Assembly (NCBI GenBank): GCA_021604645.1
Contig: BQJJ01000009.1
Location: forward strand, 62,001 to 126,000
Direction of reading: 5' to 3'
Length of the DNA stretch: 64,000 nucleotides
Origin: Methyloligella sp.
Lineage (GTDB): Bacteria > Pseudomonadota > Alphaproteobacteria > Rhizobiales > HXMU1428-3
Positions within the stretch are counted from its first letter, which is position 1, and every line of letters begins with the position of its first letter. A program made the position numbers and the translations under genes. Under the pieces are notes generated by a model, which saw only the letters and a list, made by a program, of their open reading frames with translations, did no database searches and was not told where the DNA came from. Positions 18,993-28,077 of this stretch are shown piece after piece.

Positions 18993-20186
18993 ATGACAGT
19001 TGAGAATAGTCAAACTCAACAATTAAAAAAGAAGGTAAAACTTTTTGAGGCCATTGTGGATGTAACACAAGATGGCATTATAGTTTTCAACCATCTTTTC
19101 CAGGTTGTTTATAGCAACGCAAATGCTTGCCAACTCATTGGTGCAGCACCTGAAGACTTGCGCGGAAAACACCTTTCTACTTTCATTCCAAAAGATAGCC
19201 ACAGACAACATGAAAAACTAGTCACCATGTTTTCAGAATCAGAAGATCAAAGGCAAGAGCTAGATGATAGAAGTGGTATTAAATGCTGCCGGTTAAATGG
19301 GGAAGAGTTTCCCGCTAAAATAACAGTTAATAAATACACCATGACCGGCCAACAAGCATACATCGTTTCTTTAAGAGACATGTCTGAGATGGATAGCGCT
19401 GAGAACGAAACCAAAGTGGCTGAACTTGGTCAATTTAGAGAGCAGCAACAAAAAAAATGTTCTGCAAAAACCTTGCAAATCAGCATGGAAAAAGCTGTCA
19501 CACAAATCGCAAAAACGGCACAATCCGTCAAAGATACTTGCGGCAATAGATATGTAGAAGAACAAATGTCGCAAATTCTTCAAAACTCTTTTACAGCCAT
19601 GAGCGTCAGTCAAAAGGCAGCTTTTTATTCAGATAATGGCCATACGACAGATCAGTTTAATCTGGTTGACCAATCTCTACATGGCGCTCTTGAGCGTATT
19701 AAGACAATCATAGAAGAAGAAATTGAAAATAAAGATATCGCCTTGGCTTGGGACATTCCTGGTTCTGCTAAAAAGTTTAAACTCCAGGATTGTCAAAGAG
19801 TTGAACAAATATTCTATAACATTGTTGAGCATGCGACACGAAACATAAAAAAAGGTCAAATTACCTTTCAACTTGATCAACTTATGGTGGATGAGAACCA
19901 AAGTCTCACAATGAATTTTGAATGTCGCAACCCTCAGTTTGGTATTGCACAACAAACAATGAACCGTGTTTTAACGGCCTCATCAGCTAAAGCTGTACCA
20001 GAAGTCGAAGAGCTAAAAAATGGTGGCAAATGTCTAAGGCTTGCAAAATTAATGGCTGAAGAAAATGGAGGAAGTCTGAGGGTGGTTACTCACCCTATAA
20101 ACGGCACACATATCTACCTCCAATTGACAGAACCGCTTGTTCAAACATTGGCCTCTAAAGTGACCAATTTGGAAGCAAGCAATTAA
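18993..20186 (+). CDS. PAS-domain protein with degenerate histidine-kinase-like ATPase region (paralogue 1)
   Basis: The 397-residue protein has a PAS domain at about 18-130 (FEAIVDVTQDGIIVFNHLFQ, then LRGKHLSTFIP), a helical linker and a C-terminal region shaped like a GHKL ATPase. The N-box is VEQIFYNIVEHATRN, where the Mg-binding Asn of a true kinase (NLLxNA) is His. The G2-like segment GGKCLRLAKLMAEENGG lacks the G-x-G-L-G pattern. No phospho-acceptor His with H-box context is visible. It is probably a sensory pseudokinase or scaffold. A similar gene follows on the same strand. Confidence 0.72.
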   Translation: MTVENSQTQQLKKKVKLFEAIVDVTQDGIIVFNHLFQVVYSNANACQLIGAAPEDLRGKHLSTFIPKDSHRQHEKLVTMFSESEDQRQELDDRSGIKCCRLNGEEFPAKITVNKYTMTGQQAYIVSLRDMSEMDSAENETKVAELGQFREQQQKKCSAKTLQISMEKAVTQIAKTAQSVKDTCGNRYVEEQMSQILQNSFTAMSVSQKAAFYSDNGHTTDQFNLVDQSLHGALERIKTIIEEEIENKDIALAWDIPGSAKKFKLQDCQRVEQIFYNIVEHATRNIKKGQITFQLDQLMVDENQSLTMNFECRNPQFGIAQQTMNRVLTASSAKAVPEVEELKNGGKCLRLAKLMAEENGGSLRVVTHPINGTHIYLQLTEPLVQTLASKVTNLEASN

Positions 20187-20421
20187 TGCTATTCGGGCTT
20201 TAGTATCTGAAACTTTTGAACCTAATTACAGCTATCCTCAACACTAAAAAAATTGAAAACAACGATTGTTTTTAAGTGCTTATCTCATATGTCTGTAAAT
20301 CTGACAGCAGATGATGTTTAACCCTTTTGAATAGAATCTAGGTATCTAATGTAAAGCTGAAAAGAAAGAATGCTGGGCAATTATGCTTGGTAAGCAAACT
20401 CATCTGCGAATGGAAAAACAC

Positions 20422-21672
20422 ATGAGTGATGAAGGGCAAGAGAAGCAGCAAATCACAGATAGGCTTAGACTTTATGAAGCTATTATAGATAAAAGCCAAA
20501 ACGCCGTTTTAGTCTTCAATGATAAGTTTGAAGTTATATTTGCAAATATAGCAGCTGGTGAAATTTTAACCGAGAAAACAGCTAAGTTAAAAGGTAGACA
20601 TTTATCAAGCTTTATCCCACCTAATAGCCGTTTGAAACATGAAAAGCTCGTCACTTATTTTCGTAGTTCAGAAGTTAATCGTCAGGAATTGTTAGATTGG
20701 CGCAACATAGTATGTTGTCGAGCTGACGGAAGTGTATTTCCGGCAAGCATAACAATTGAAAAAATCCCCATTTATGGAAGTAATGTCTTCATCGTTTTTC
20801 TGATCGATATGACAGATATTGTAGAAGTAGAAAAAGGACGGTTTCAATGTGAATTAAATCTATTTCATGTTCGCCAGCAAAAGAAATATGCACTGACTAC
20901 TATGCAATTTCATTTAGAAAAACTAACCAGTCAAATCGCACAAAAAGCCAACTCAATAAAAGAAATGTATGACCTAAAGCCAGTGACAGAAGCTATGGAG
21001 AACATACTGAATTGCGCCTTCTCATCAATGAGCCTTAATCAAAAGGTTGTCTATATTGCTGAAGATTATGAGAAGAAAAATGATTTTCAATTGGTTGATC
21101 GTTCCTTAGATGGCGTAATCATACGCGTACGATCATTGATGGAAAGTCTTGCTGAGGCTAAAGGTGTGACAATTCACTGGATCTTTCCAGAGAGAGCAAA
21201 ACATATTTTTGTCAAGGATGATCACGCTGTAGAGCAAATTATATACAACATTTTAGATTGCGCTATAAACGATAAAGAAACGCGAACAGTTGAAGTCGAA
21301 TTAACTAAAGTTGAGAAATCTGAAGATCAACAAATTTCATTAGAATTTAGTTTTAGAAAAGATGAATGCAGCATTCCCAAGCAGTTAGTGGACTTAATAT
21401 TAGATGCCCCTTCAAACAAAACATTAGAAGAAAGCATAACCTCTCATCAAAAAGTTCTGTGTTTGAAGTTGGTTAAATCTCTGACTGATCAGTTAAATGG
21501 TGACATGGTGATTAATTCATATTCTGAATCAGGAATGGAAATTCTGGTCTCATTGAAAATACCCACAAGGCCAGAATTAGGAAAAAGCAAAGAAACACTC
21601 TCCGAATATGATGAAAAAGCTGATCTGATTTACGAGAAAGAAATAAAGAGCTTATTAGTTTCTCGAAACTAA
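20422..21672 (+). CDS. PAS-domain protein with degenerate histidine-kinase-like ATPase region (paralogue 2)
   Basis: This protein is clearly homologous to its upstream neighbour along its whole length: YEAIIDKSQNAVLVFNDKFE, LKGRHLSSFIPPNSRLKHEK, and an N-box VEQIIYNILDCAIND in which the key Asn is Cys. A tandem duplication with later divergence explains the pair. I start at ATG 20422 (416 residues), where the N-terminus aligns with paralogue 1; in-frame ATGs at 20383 and 20410 are alternatives. The signal sensed and the partner are unknown. Confidence 0.72.
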   Translation: MSDEGQEKQQITDRLRLYEAIIDKSQNAVLVFNDKFEVIFANIAAGEILTEKTAKLKGRHLSSFIPPNSRLKHEKLVTYFRSSEVNRQELLDWRNIVCCRADGSVFPASITIEKIPIYGSNVFIVFLIDMTDIVEVEKGRFQCELNLFHVRQQKKYALTTMQFHLEKLTSQIAQKANSIKEMYDLKPVTEAMENILNCAFSSMSLNQKVVYIAEDYEKKNDFQLVDRSLDGVIIRVRSLMESLAEAKGVTIHWIFPERAKHIFVKDDHAVEQIIYNILDCAINDKETRTVEVELTKVEKSEDQQISLEFSFRKDECSIPKQLVDLILDAPSNKTLEESITSHQKVLCLKLVKSLTDQLNGDMVINSYSESGMEILVSLKIPTRPELGKSKETLSEYDEKADLIYEKEIKSLLVSRN

Positions 21673-21713
21673 ACTTAATAAAAAAGTTTGAAGAAAACGA
21701 CACAAGGATTTTC

Positions 21714-22703
21714 TTAACTGTTCCCCAATGCCTTTAAAATTTTATCAGCTGCAAGAGTTGCTGTTAATGTTCCAGAACGCACATCAGCTTCGCATGTTTC
21801 AATCAGTTGAATAATTTCATCATTTTCACTAAGCCTGGCGAGAAGACGAGCTTCAACCATTTCACGCATCCAGGTAGCGGCTTGATTATTTCTTCTCTCT
21901 TCAAATTCACCACTTGCTGAAAGGGCCGTTCGGTGGGCTTCAATATTTTCCCATAAATGATCAAGTCCCTGCCCTGTTAAGCCTGAAATGGTAATAACGG
22001 GAGGGGACCAATTTTTGCTCTGCGGTGTTAAAATATGCAAAGCCGCACGATATTCACTGGCAGCTTGTTTCGCACGCATTTCATTCTCACCATCAGCCTT
22101 ATTGACGGCAATCATATCAGCAATTTCTAATATGCCTTTTTTAATGCCCTGTAATTCATCACCCGCACCAGGCAACATGAGGCAAAGGAAAAAATCGACC
22201 ATCTCAGCAACAGCAGTCTCTGATTGCCCAACACCAACGGTCTCAATCAAGATAACATCAAACCCAGCCGCTTCACAAAGAGCCATCGTCTCTCTTGTTT
22301 TCTTTGTCACACCGCCAAGTGTGCCTGATGTAGGAGAGGGGCGAATGAAAGCATTTGGCTCAACACTTAGATTTTGCATGCGTGTTTTATCGCCAAGGAT
22401 AGAACCGCCGGTGATAGAAGAACTAGGGTCGACTGCAAGCACAGCGACCTTTTTACCAATGCTCGTTAAATATAACCCAAGAGCTTCAATCGTTGTCGAT
22501 TTCCCAACACCAGGGACGCCGGTAATACCAACCCGTAGAGCTTTGCCAGACTGTGGCAGAAGTTTTAACAAAAGCTCTTGTGCTTTTTTCCCGTGCTCAC
22601 TTTTCTGGCTTTCAACGAGAGTGATAGCCCTGGCCAGAACAGTACGATTGCCTGCCAAAATACCAGTTTCGAAGTCTTCAATGGTTTGTGGTGCTTTTAT
22701 CAT
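21714..22703 (-). CDS. meaB: MeaB/ArgK-family GTPase, methylmalonyl-CoA mutase chaperone
   Basis: The 329-residue protein has the Walker A motif GVPGVGKST (about residues 61-69), VLAVDPSSSITGGSILGDKTRM, the ETVGVGQSE switch and NKADGENE for guanine specificity. MeaB protects and reloads the B12-dependent methylmalonyl-CoA mutase in propionate catabolism. The mutase itself is not in the window. The gene is convergent with the PAS protein gene, only 41 bp away. Confidence 0.93.
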   Translation of the reverse strand: MIKAPQTIEDFETGILAGNRTVLARAITLVESQKSEHGKKAQELLLKLLPQSGKALRVGITGVPGVGKSTTIEALGLYLTSIGKKVAVLAVDPSSSITGGSILGDKTRMQNLSVEPNAFIRPSPTSGTLGGVTKKTRETMALCEAAGFDVILIETVGVGQSETAVAEMVDFFLCLMLPGAGDELQGIKKGILEIADMIAVNKADGENEMRAKQAASEYRAALHILTPQSKNWSPPVITISGLTGQGLDHLWENIEAHRTALSASGEFEERRNNQAATWMREMVEARLLARLSENDEIIQLIETCEADVRSGTLTATLAADKILKALGNS

Positions 22704-23038
22704 GCGTTCCAGTCATACATAAAAAGGGGAGTTAAAAAACTTTACTTGTAGAAGGGGGCTAAAAAATCCAACAATATATATAAAATTTAGGCAATTAAAG
22801 AAAGAGCTACTGAAAAGTCTGAAAATCCACATTTAGACGCAAAAATCATACAAAAACCTGAAATTAAAACAAATTTCCACAAAAGTAGCTAATTTAATAC
22901 AACCCAATGAGTTTTTGTGGGGTATACAAAATTGCAAAAGCTCAAATCAAAAAATAAATAACAATAGAGGCTTTAATTTCTGTCATATTCCACATACATA
23001 AAGAACAACCATTCTTATAATTTATCGGGTAGACCTTA
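22704..23038. other. AT-rich divergent intergenic region
   Basis: About 335 bp between meaB (leftward) and the YqaA-type gene (rightward). It must hold both promoters. I see no repeat, hairpin or small gene that I can support. Confidence 0.5.
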
Positions 23039-23626
23039 ATGATCACTTTGGACGAAGAAAAAATACGCAAAGGCGCAACGTCACCTCGTGCATATGGTAT
23101 CTTGTCAGCGGTCTCGTTTCTTGAAAGCGCAATGCTCCCTCTGCCAGTTGATGCAGTCTCCATCCCAATGATGTTAGGGGCCCCTTCAAAAGCGTTTAGA
23201 GTGGCGCACGTGGCTCTCATTACATCAGTTCTAGGCGGTTTACTTGGTTATTTTATTGGGTATCTTTTTTTTGAAGGTTTTGGCGATAAAATCATAACTT
23301 ACTATGGCTTAACTGAGCAATTTGAAGAATTCAAGCAAACAACAAAAGATGATTGGTGGAAAACCGCAATAGCAATTTTCGGCGCAGCAATCACACCAAT
23401 TCCTTTCAAGCTTGTTTGCATTGGTTCAGGCGTGATGGGGGTGAACTTACCCATGTTCATTGCTGTCGCAATGCTGGGCCGTGCCATCAGGTTTTATTTT
23501 TTCGCAATTGTCTTTAAATATCTAGGACGCCCAGTGAGAGACTTCGCCTTAAGGCACCTCAAATTAGTTGGCTCATTAACAATGATAATCATGATCCTGG
23601 GCTTCCTAAGTATCTATTGGCTTTAA
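23039..23626 (+). CDS. YqaA/DedA-type VTT-domain membrane protein
   Basis: The 195-residue inner-membrane protein shows the small DedA-like layout: an ESAMLPLPVDAVSIPMML re-entrant segment, GGLLGYFIGY, and TPIPFKLVCIGSGVMGVNL followed by an Arg-containing helix (LGRAIRFYFFAIVFKYLG). VTT-domain proteins are linked to lipid scrambling and membrane homeostasis, but YqaA itself is uncharacterised. It is followed by A2 and convergent with the isochorismatase-family gene. Confidence 0.85.
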   Translation: MITLDEEKIRKGATSPRAYGILSAVSFLESAMLPLPVDAVSIPMMLGAPSKAFRVAHVALITSVLGGLLGYFIGYLFFEGFGDKIITYYGLTEQFEEFKQTTKDDWWKTAIAIFGAAITPIPFKLVCIGSGVMGVNLPMFIAVAMLGRAIRFYFFAIVFKYLGRPVRDFALRHLKLVGSLTMIIMILGFLSIYWL

Positions 23627-23669
23627 TGCCTTCTAGGGACTAGCCCCCCCACTCAATATCTTCACCACA

Positions 23670-23905
23670 CGAAGAAGGAGTTCAGCCCAGTTCGGGCTGA
23701 ACGTCATGACGCCAGTGCGGTTGCTAGTGGGCAACCTGAAGCACAAATAAAGTTGCTAGTGGGCAACCTGAAGCACAGATAAAAATGGCGTCCGGTGCAC
23801 AAGATCAGTCCGAGCGGAGCTTTAGCGAGCACGATAGACTGATCGACAAGAATGCGCCGCCTCTCGGAGGCCCGCCGCTTCGCGGCGGAATAGCCGTGAG
23901 AGAAA
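23670..23905 (+). repeat. Family A structured repeat, copy A2, interrupted by two B elements and carrying module C
   Basis: This 236-bp copy keeps all boxes. Hairpin 1 is TTCAGCCC/CGGGCTGAA. Hairpin 2 (GACGCC AGT ... GGCGTC) is split in its loop by two tandem B elements at 23717-23784. Hairpin 3 is enlarged by module C (GATCAG at 23803, CTGATC at 23839). Hairpin 4 is CCGCCGC/GCGGCGG. It ends with the canonical tail ATAGCCGTGAGAGAAA. It lies between two convergent genes. Confidence 0.9.
23717..23784 (+). repeat. Two tandem family B elements nested in A2
   Basis: The first copy (23717-23751) and second copy (23752-23784) share the stem GTTGC, loop TAGTGG, stem GCAAC, and a tail CTGAAGCACAAATAAA or CTGAAGCACAGATAAA. 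Together they sit directly after AGT in the loop of A2 hairpin 2, whose two arms resume intact on either side. Confidence 0.88.
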
Positions 23906-23918
23906 TAGACAAAAAAAC

Positions 23919-24473
23919 TTAAACAATCAACTCACGAAGAGCTTTAAAAGCTTTGCAATCATAGCGCTCGATCCATTCAAATAAAACCATTTCGGTTGTA
24001 ACCAAATGAATACCTGCAGCACTCATGCGAGTAAAAGCTGTCTCTACTGATTTTGGATCGCGGCTGCCCACACTGTCAGTGACAATAAACACCTCGTGAC
24101 CAGCAGCTTTAATTTCAAGTGCCGTTTGCAATACACAAACATGGGCTTCACAGCCAACAAGAATAAATGACTGTCGACAAAGTTTAGAAAGTTCAGAAAT
24201 ATAATCCTTAAAGGTTTCATCCTTCATGGCAGAAAAGCTTGTTTTATCAATAATCTGAGCAGACCCATGTGTTGCGTCACTCACCTCACTCACAGTTAAG
24301 CCAAGGCCTGGAGAATATTGTTCGGTAATAACGATAGGAACAGAAAGGTGGTCCGCAGCTTTAATCAAGCGGATAGAATTATCAATGACCTGTTCTCGGT
24401 TCGAGATGGCAGGCATTAATTTTTCTTGTTCATCAATGAGGATCAAAGATGAAGATAATGCATTTAAAATCAT
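23919..24473 (-). CDS. Isochorismatase-family cysteine hydrolase
   Basis: The 184-residue protein has the family catalytic triad positions Asp14 (LILIDEQEKL), Lys77 (IIDKTSFSAM) and Cys113 (VGCEAHVCVLQTALE). This YcaC/nicotinamidase-related group hydrolyses amides or related bonds, but the substrate is unknown. The ATG at 24473 is chosen; a TTG at 24488 would add 5 residues. Confidence 0.87.
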   Translation of the reverse strand: MILNALSSSLILIDEQEKLMPAISNREQVIDNSIRLIKAADHLSVPIVITEQYSPGLGLTVSEVSDATHGSAQIIDKTSFSAMKDETFKDYISELSKLCRQSFILVGCEAHVCVLQTALEIKAAGHEVFIVTDSVGSRDPKSVETAFTRMSAAGIHLVTTEMVLFEWIERYDCKAFKALRELIV

Positions 24474-24584
24474 AATAATTTTTCTCAAATAAAATCATTG
24501 CCCTTGAAAAATAAAGAGCAAATTATGAATGGTAAAAGGTGATACACCTCAAGATTTAATAAAAATGATGCTGTTAAATATTCA

Positions 24585-24621
24585 GCAAAAATGACTGATT
24601 AAAAAATATTAATCAGTCATT
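24585..24621 (-). terminator. Terminator after dapE
   Basis: AATGACTGATT and AATCAGTCATT form a perfect 11-bp stem around a 10-nt loop, with TTTTTGC following on the minus strand. It lies about 95 bp after the dapE stop. Confidence 0.75.
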
Positions 24622-24713
24622 AAAATAACAAAAAGAAGTTAATAAATCAAAGGTCTAAGACTTAGAACGTCTTTAAATTTACTAGAGAAATATTTATGTG
24701 ACCGGCCTATTGT

Positions 24714-25865
24714 TTAGGCGAAATAGTAATTTAGAAATTTTTCATATATCTCTGTGAGTTGCGCCATATCCTTAAGAGATACGTTCTCATCTATTTGATG
24801 TATAGTTGCATTTGAAAGTCCTAATTCAACCACCGGACATACATTTTTTATGAAGCGAGCATCAGAAGTGCCGCCCGATGTTGAAAGGCTCGGCTGCATA
24901 TTTGTAACTTCAAAAATAGAGCGGGTTAAGGTCTCAATCCACGGGCCTGGCTCTGTTACAAAACAATCAGCACTGCGCTGAAACTTCAGTGAAAAGTCAA
25001 GGTCCTTGCCAATAAGTGCAGTGGTAACTTGTCTTTGTATCAGAGCTTCAAGTTCGGCAGCTGTAAATGTATCATTATACCGGATGTTGAAGTGACAACG
25101 TGCTTCAGAAGGGATGACATTAACTGTCTTGTTACCAACATCAACAGAAGTTATTTCCAAATGAGAGGGAAGGAAATGCGGTGTTCCCCCATCAAGCTCT
25201 TCTTTCTTTAACTCAACCAGAGCAAGAGCAATTCCATCAATTGGGTTCGAAGCTAAGTGAGGGTAAGCTACATGACCTTGTTTTCCCTTAACGGTAAGCC
25301 AGCCATTTAAAGATCCCCGTCTGCCAATCTTAATCGCTTCGCCTACAAAGCTAGGGTTTGTAGGCTCTCCAACAATGGCATGGGTTGGTTGAATGTTTTG
25401 TTCCTTAAGCCACTTAAGCATCTTAACAGTGCCGTTAATAGCGGGGCCTTCTTCATCACCTGTAATAAGAAACGAAATCGTACCCTTAAAATCTGGGTGT
25501 TTAATATGTTCTAGAGCAGCAGCTAAAAAGCAGGCGATACCACCTTTCATATCCGCTGAACCTCTGCCATATAACTTGCCATCATGGATCTCACCGGAAA
25601 AAGGCGGGTATGTCCAAAGAGATAAATCCCCAGGGTCAACCACATCCGTATGCCCGGCAAACATTAGGTGAGGTTGTCCAGAACCAAATTGAGCATAGAG
25701 ATTGTCAACATCAGCGGTTCCTTCTTCAGAAAAAGGAAGGCGTGTGCAAGAAAACCCGGCGTTTGATAGGAGACTTTCAAGGTAAGTTAGCGCACCTCCT
25801 TCAATTGGTGTGACGCTTTCACAAGCAATAAGATCTTGAGCATATTTAATGGCAGTATCAGACAT
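24714..25865 (-). CDS. dapE: Succinyl-diaminopimelate desuccinylase
   Basis: The 383-residue M20-family metallopeptidase has FAGHTDVVDPGD (metal His and Asp), RGSADMKGGIACFLAA, ITGDEEGPAINGT (catalytic Glu pair) and TSGGTSDARF. It releases succinate from N-succinyl-LL-diaminopimelate in lysine and peptidoglycan synthesis. It is the last gene of the minus-strand dapD-DUF805-DUF805-dapE cluster. Confidence 0.96.
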   Translation of the reverse strand: MSDTAIKYAQDLIACESVTPIEGGALTYLESLLSNAGFSCTRLPFSEEGTADVDNLYAQFGSGQPHLMFAGHTDVVDPGDLSLWTYPPFSGEIHDGKLYGRGSADMKGGIACFLAAALEHIKHPDFKGTISFLITGDEEGPAINGTVKMLKWLKEQNIQPTHAIVGEPTNPSFVGEAIKIGRRGSLNGWLTVKGKQGHVAYPHLASNPIDGIALALVELKKEELDGGTPHFLPSHLEITSVDVGNKTVNVIPSEARCHFNIRYNDTFTAAELEALIQRQVTTALIGKDLDFSLKFQRSADCFVTEPGPWIETLTRSIFEVTNMQPSLSTSGGTSDARFIKNVCPVVELGLSNATIHQIDENVSLKDMAQLTEIYEKFLNYYFA

Positions 25866-25937
25866 GGTATTTTTTCTTTTAAAATTTAGAAATTAATGAA
25901 TTGAGGCGGTTAGCTTTGAGTAATTGCAGTTAGAGGA

Positions 25938-26417
25938 CTAATCATCACGTGGGTCCGGGCCATATTTATTCGGATCAACAGGGCCATAGAGCCCAAGTTC
26001 AATCAAAAACCAAATCCCAACTGCACCAAGCTCTAAACCAATGAGCCATCCCCAATCTTGTAGCCACGAAAGGGCGCCACCTCCAAATCCAGACACGCCG
26101 AATTCAAGTCCAGTATAAAATTGCACAGCCTTTAAAAGCGCTGGGCCATAGAAGAGAAAGGCATAAAGCCCCGTTTTATTGCGATCATGCAGGCGTTTCG
26201 TCAGAAGGGCAGCAAGAGAAAAGATCAGCACGATAGACCATATAAGACCTACTAGTCCGAGCTTTTGGGCTGTTTGTACTAACTCACCAAATGGGTCAGC
26301 TGAAATTATTGTAGAGAAAGCAAACGGGCTTGCAAAAACTAAAACAAGCAAACCAACCCAAAAAGTACGCCGTGTAATCCGGCCCTGAAAACTAATAAAC
26401 GGTGAAATGATAGGCAT
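25938..26417 (-). CDS. DUF805-family membrane protein
   Basis: The 159-residue protein shows the DUF805 pattern FQGRITRRTFWVGLLVLV near the N-terminus, then four hydrophobic segments with the KRLHDRNKTGLYAF loop. It is an inner-membrane protein of unknown function. It sits between dapE and a second DUF805 gene, an arrangement seen in other Rhizobiales and suggesting a link to cell-wall precursor supply. Confidence 0.87.
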   Translation of the reverse strand: MPIISPFISFQGRITRRTFWVGLLVLVFASPFAFSTIISADPFGELVQTAQKLGLVGLIWSIVLIFSLAALLTKRLHDRNKTGLYAFLFYGPALLKAVQFYTGLEFGVSGFGGGALSWLQDWGWLIGLELGAVGIWFLIELGLYGPVDPNKYGPDPRDD

Positions 26418-26521
26418 ACAATAACTCTCTAGGTTTTAAAAAGATCAAAGAGCTACCATAAACATAAATTCAAAAGCTGCAAAGGTGAGATGTACTGAAA
26501 AAATGAGGTGAAAGCATACGC

Positions 26522-26992
26522 CTAATAAGCATCAGTCATATCAGCGCCATATGAATTTGGCCCCTTGGTCCCGCGCACAAAGACAAGCGCCAGAAAAACA
26601 ATTGTAAATACCAAATTCAAAATATTACTAAAGCCAACAAAGCTTTTATTATCAATTGGGTTATTCGAAAAGCCACCAAATGCAGCAAAGAAATAAAGCA
26701 TCAGAATAGCTAAATTGAGAAAACCATAAAACTTGCCGGAATAACCTAAATCATGCATGCGTTTATAGCCAAGCGCGATGGTTGGCCAAAAGAAGAGGGC
26801 GTTAACGATCATGCTAAGGGAAAGCAATTTTAAAGTAGGCGCACCTTTGAAATCATCAATTGTTAGACCAAAAGCAGGTATAAGCCAAAGAGAAATGGCT
26901 CCGCCTAAAAATAGAAGAAACAGTGAGCCTAAAATAAAAATCTTACGTGAAATCCGGCCATCAAATTCCCAAAAAAGCTGAGACATGGTCAT
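26522..26992 (-). CDS. DUF805-family membrane protein
   Basis: The 156-residue protein is a paralogue of the next gene: FWEFDGRISRKIFILGSLFL, then YKRMHDLGYSGKFYGF and a C-terminal RGTKGPNSYGADM. Four membrane segments are expected. Function unknown. An ATG at 26986 (MSQLF...) is an equally possible start. Confidence 0.86.
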   Translation of the reverse strand: MTMSQLFWEFDGRISRKIFILGSLFLLFLGGAISLWLIPAFGLTIDDFKGAPTLKLLSLSMIVNALFFWPTIALGYKRMHDLGYSGKFYGFLNLAILMLYFFAAFGGFSNNPIDNKSFVGFSNILNLVFTIVFLALVFVRGTKGPNSYGADMTDAY

Positions 26993-27024
26993 ATGGAAAA
27001 GCCCTTAAAAACAAAAACCACAAA

Positions 27025-27058
27025 AAGAATGAGGATAAACTTATATTTGTTTATCCTC
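27025..27058 (-). terminator. Hairpin with T-rich tail between dapD and DUF805 genes
   Basis: GAGGATAAAC pairs perfectly with GTTTATCCTC across an 8-nt loop, followed on the minus strand by ATTCTTTTTGTGG. It may end dapD transcripts or reduce read-through into the downstream cluster. Confidence 0.65.
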
Positions 27059-27069
27059 ACCCAAATTAA

Positions 27070-27915
27070 TTAGCTGCGCAACAATTCATTGATAGAAGTT
27101 TTAGAGCGCGTTCTCTCATCCACACGTTTCACAATCACCGCGCAATAAAGGTTCGGCCCTGGCTCACCTGACGGAAGCGGTTTTCCAGGCATTGTACCAG
27201 AAACAACAACTGAATAAGGCGGCACTTCACCATAGAAAACTTCACCAGTGGCACGGTCAACAATTTTAGTCGAAGCGCCAATATATACGCCCATGGAAAG
27301 CACAGACCCTTCACGAACAATCACACCTTCAGCGACTTCGGCACGCGCGCCAATAAAGCAGTTATCTTCAATGATAACCGGGCCAGCTTGCAATGGCTCA
27401 AGCACACCACCAATGCCAGCACCGCCAGAAAGGTGTACATTCTTACCAATCTGGGCACATGAACCAACAGTTGCCCATGTATCAATCATCGCGCCTGATG
27501 CAACGTGAGCACCAAGGTTTAGAAAAGAAGGCATAAGAACCACACCAGGTGCCACATAAGCCGATTTGCGAACAACACAATTTGGCACAGCCCTAAACCC
27601 GGCTTTGCTAAATTCTTCCGCGCCCCAGCCTTTAAACTTACTATCGACTTTGTCCCACCAGGTCGAGCCATCAGGCCCACCAGAAATCACAGACATATCA
27701 TTAAGGCGGAAAGAAAGGAGCACAGCCTTCTTCAACCACTGATGAACAGTCCAGTTGCCATCTGCTGACGGAGAGGCAACCCGGCATTCGCCGCTATCAA
27801 GGAGGTTAAGGGCAGTGTCCACGGCGTCACGAATTTCACCGGTGGTTTCGCTATTGACATCATCTCGATTATCAAAAGCGGTGTTAATTGTGGCTTCTAA
27901 ACTAGCATGGCTCAT
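27070..27915 (-). CDS. dapD: 2,3,4,5-tetrahydropyridine-2,6-dicarboxylate N-succinyltransferase
   Basis: The 281-residue protein has left-handed beta-helix hexapeptide repeats ([50 protein letters not shown]) and the family N-terminal helix. It succinylates tetrahydrodipicolinate in the lysine/diaminopimelate pathway, the step that DapE later reverses after transamination. It is the first gene of the dap cluster. Confidence 0.96.
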   Translation of the reverse strand: MSHASLEATINTAFDNRDDVNSETTGEIRDAVDTALNLLDSGECRVASPSADGNWTVHQWLKKAVLLSFRLNDMSVISGGPDGSTWWDKVDSKFKGWGAEEFSKAGFRAVPNCVVRKSAYVAPGVVLMPSFLNLGAHVASGAMIDTWATVGSCAQIGKNVHLSGGAGIGGVLEPLQAGPVIIEDNCFIGARAEVAEGVIVREGSVLSMGVYIGASTKIVDRATGEVFYGEVPPYSVVVSGTMPGKPLPSGEPGPNLYCAVIVKRVDERTRSKTSINELLRS

Positions 27916-28077
27916 AGTGTTGCTCTCTCAAAGTTTTAAATTATTAATTTTTGATAGACCATATTCATCATGTCACTCAAGTCAATAGGGCAAAAAATAA
28001 CCTTTGTTAATGAATATCAATTTACCCTATAAGGATAGAACAACATCCAAACAGATTATTTTGATGCGGAGAGCAAT

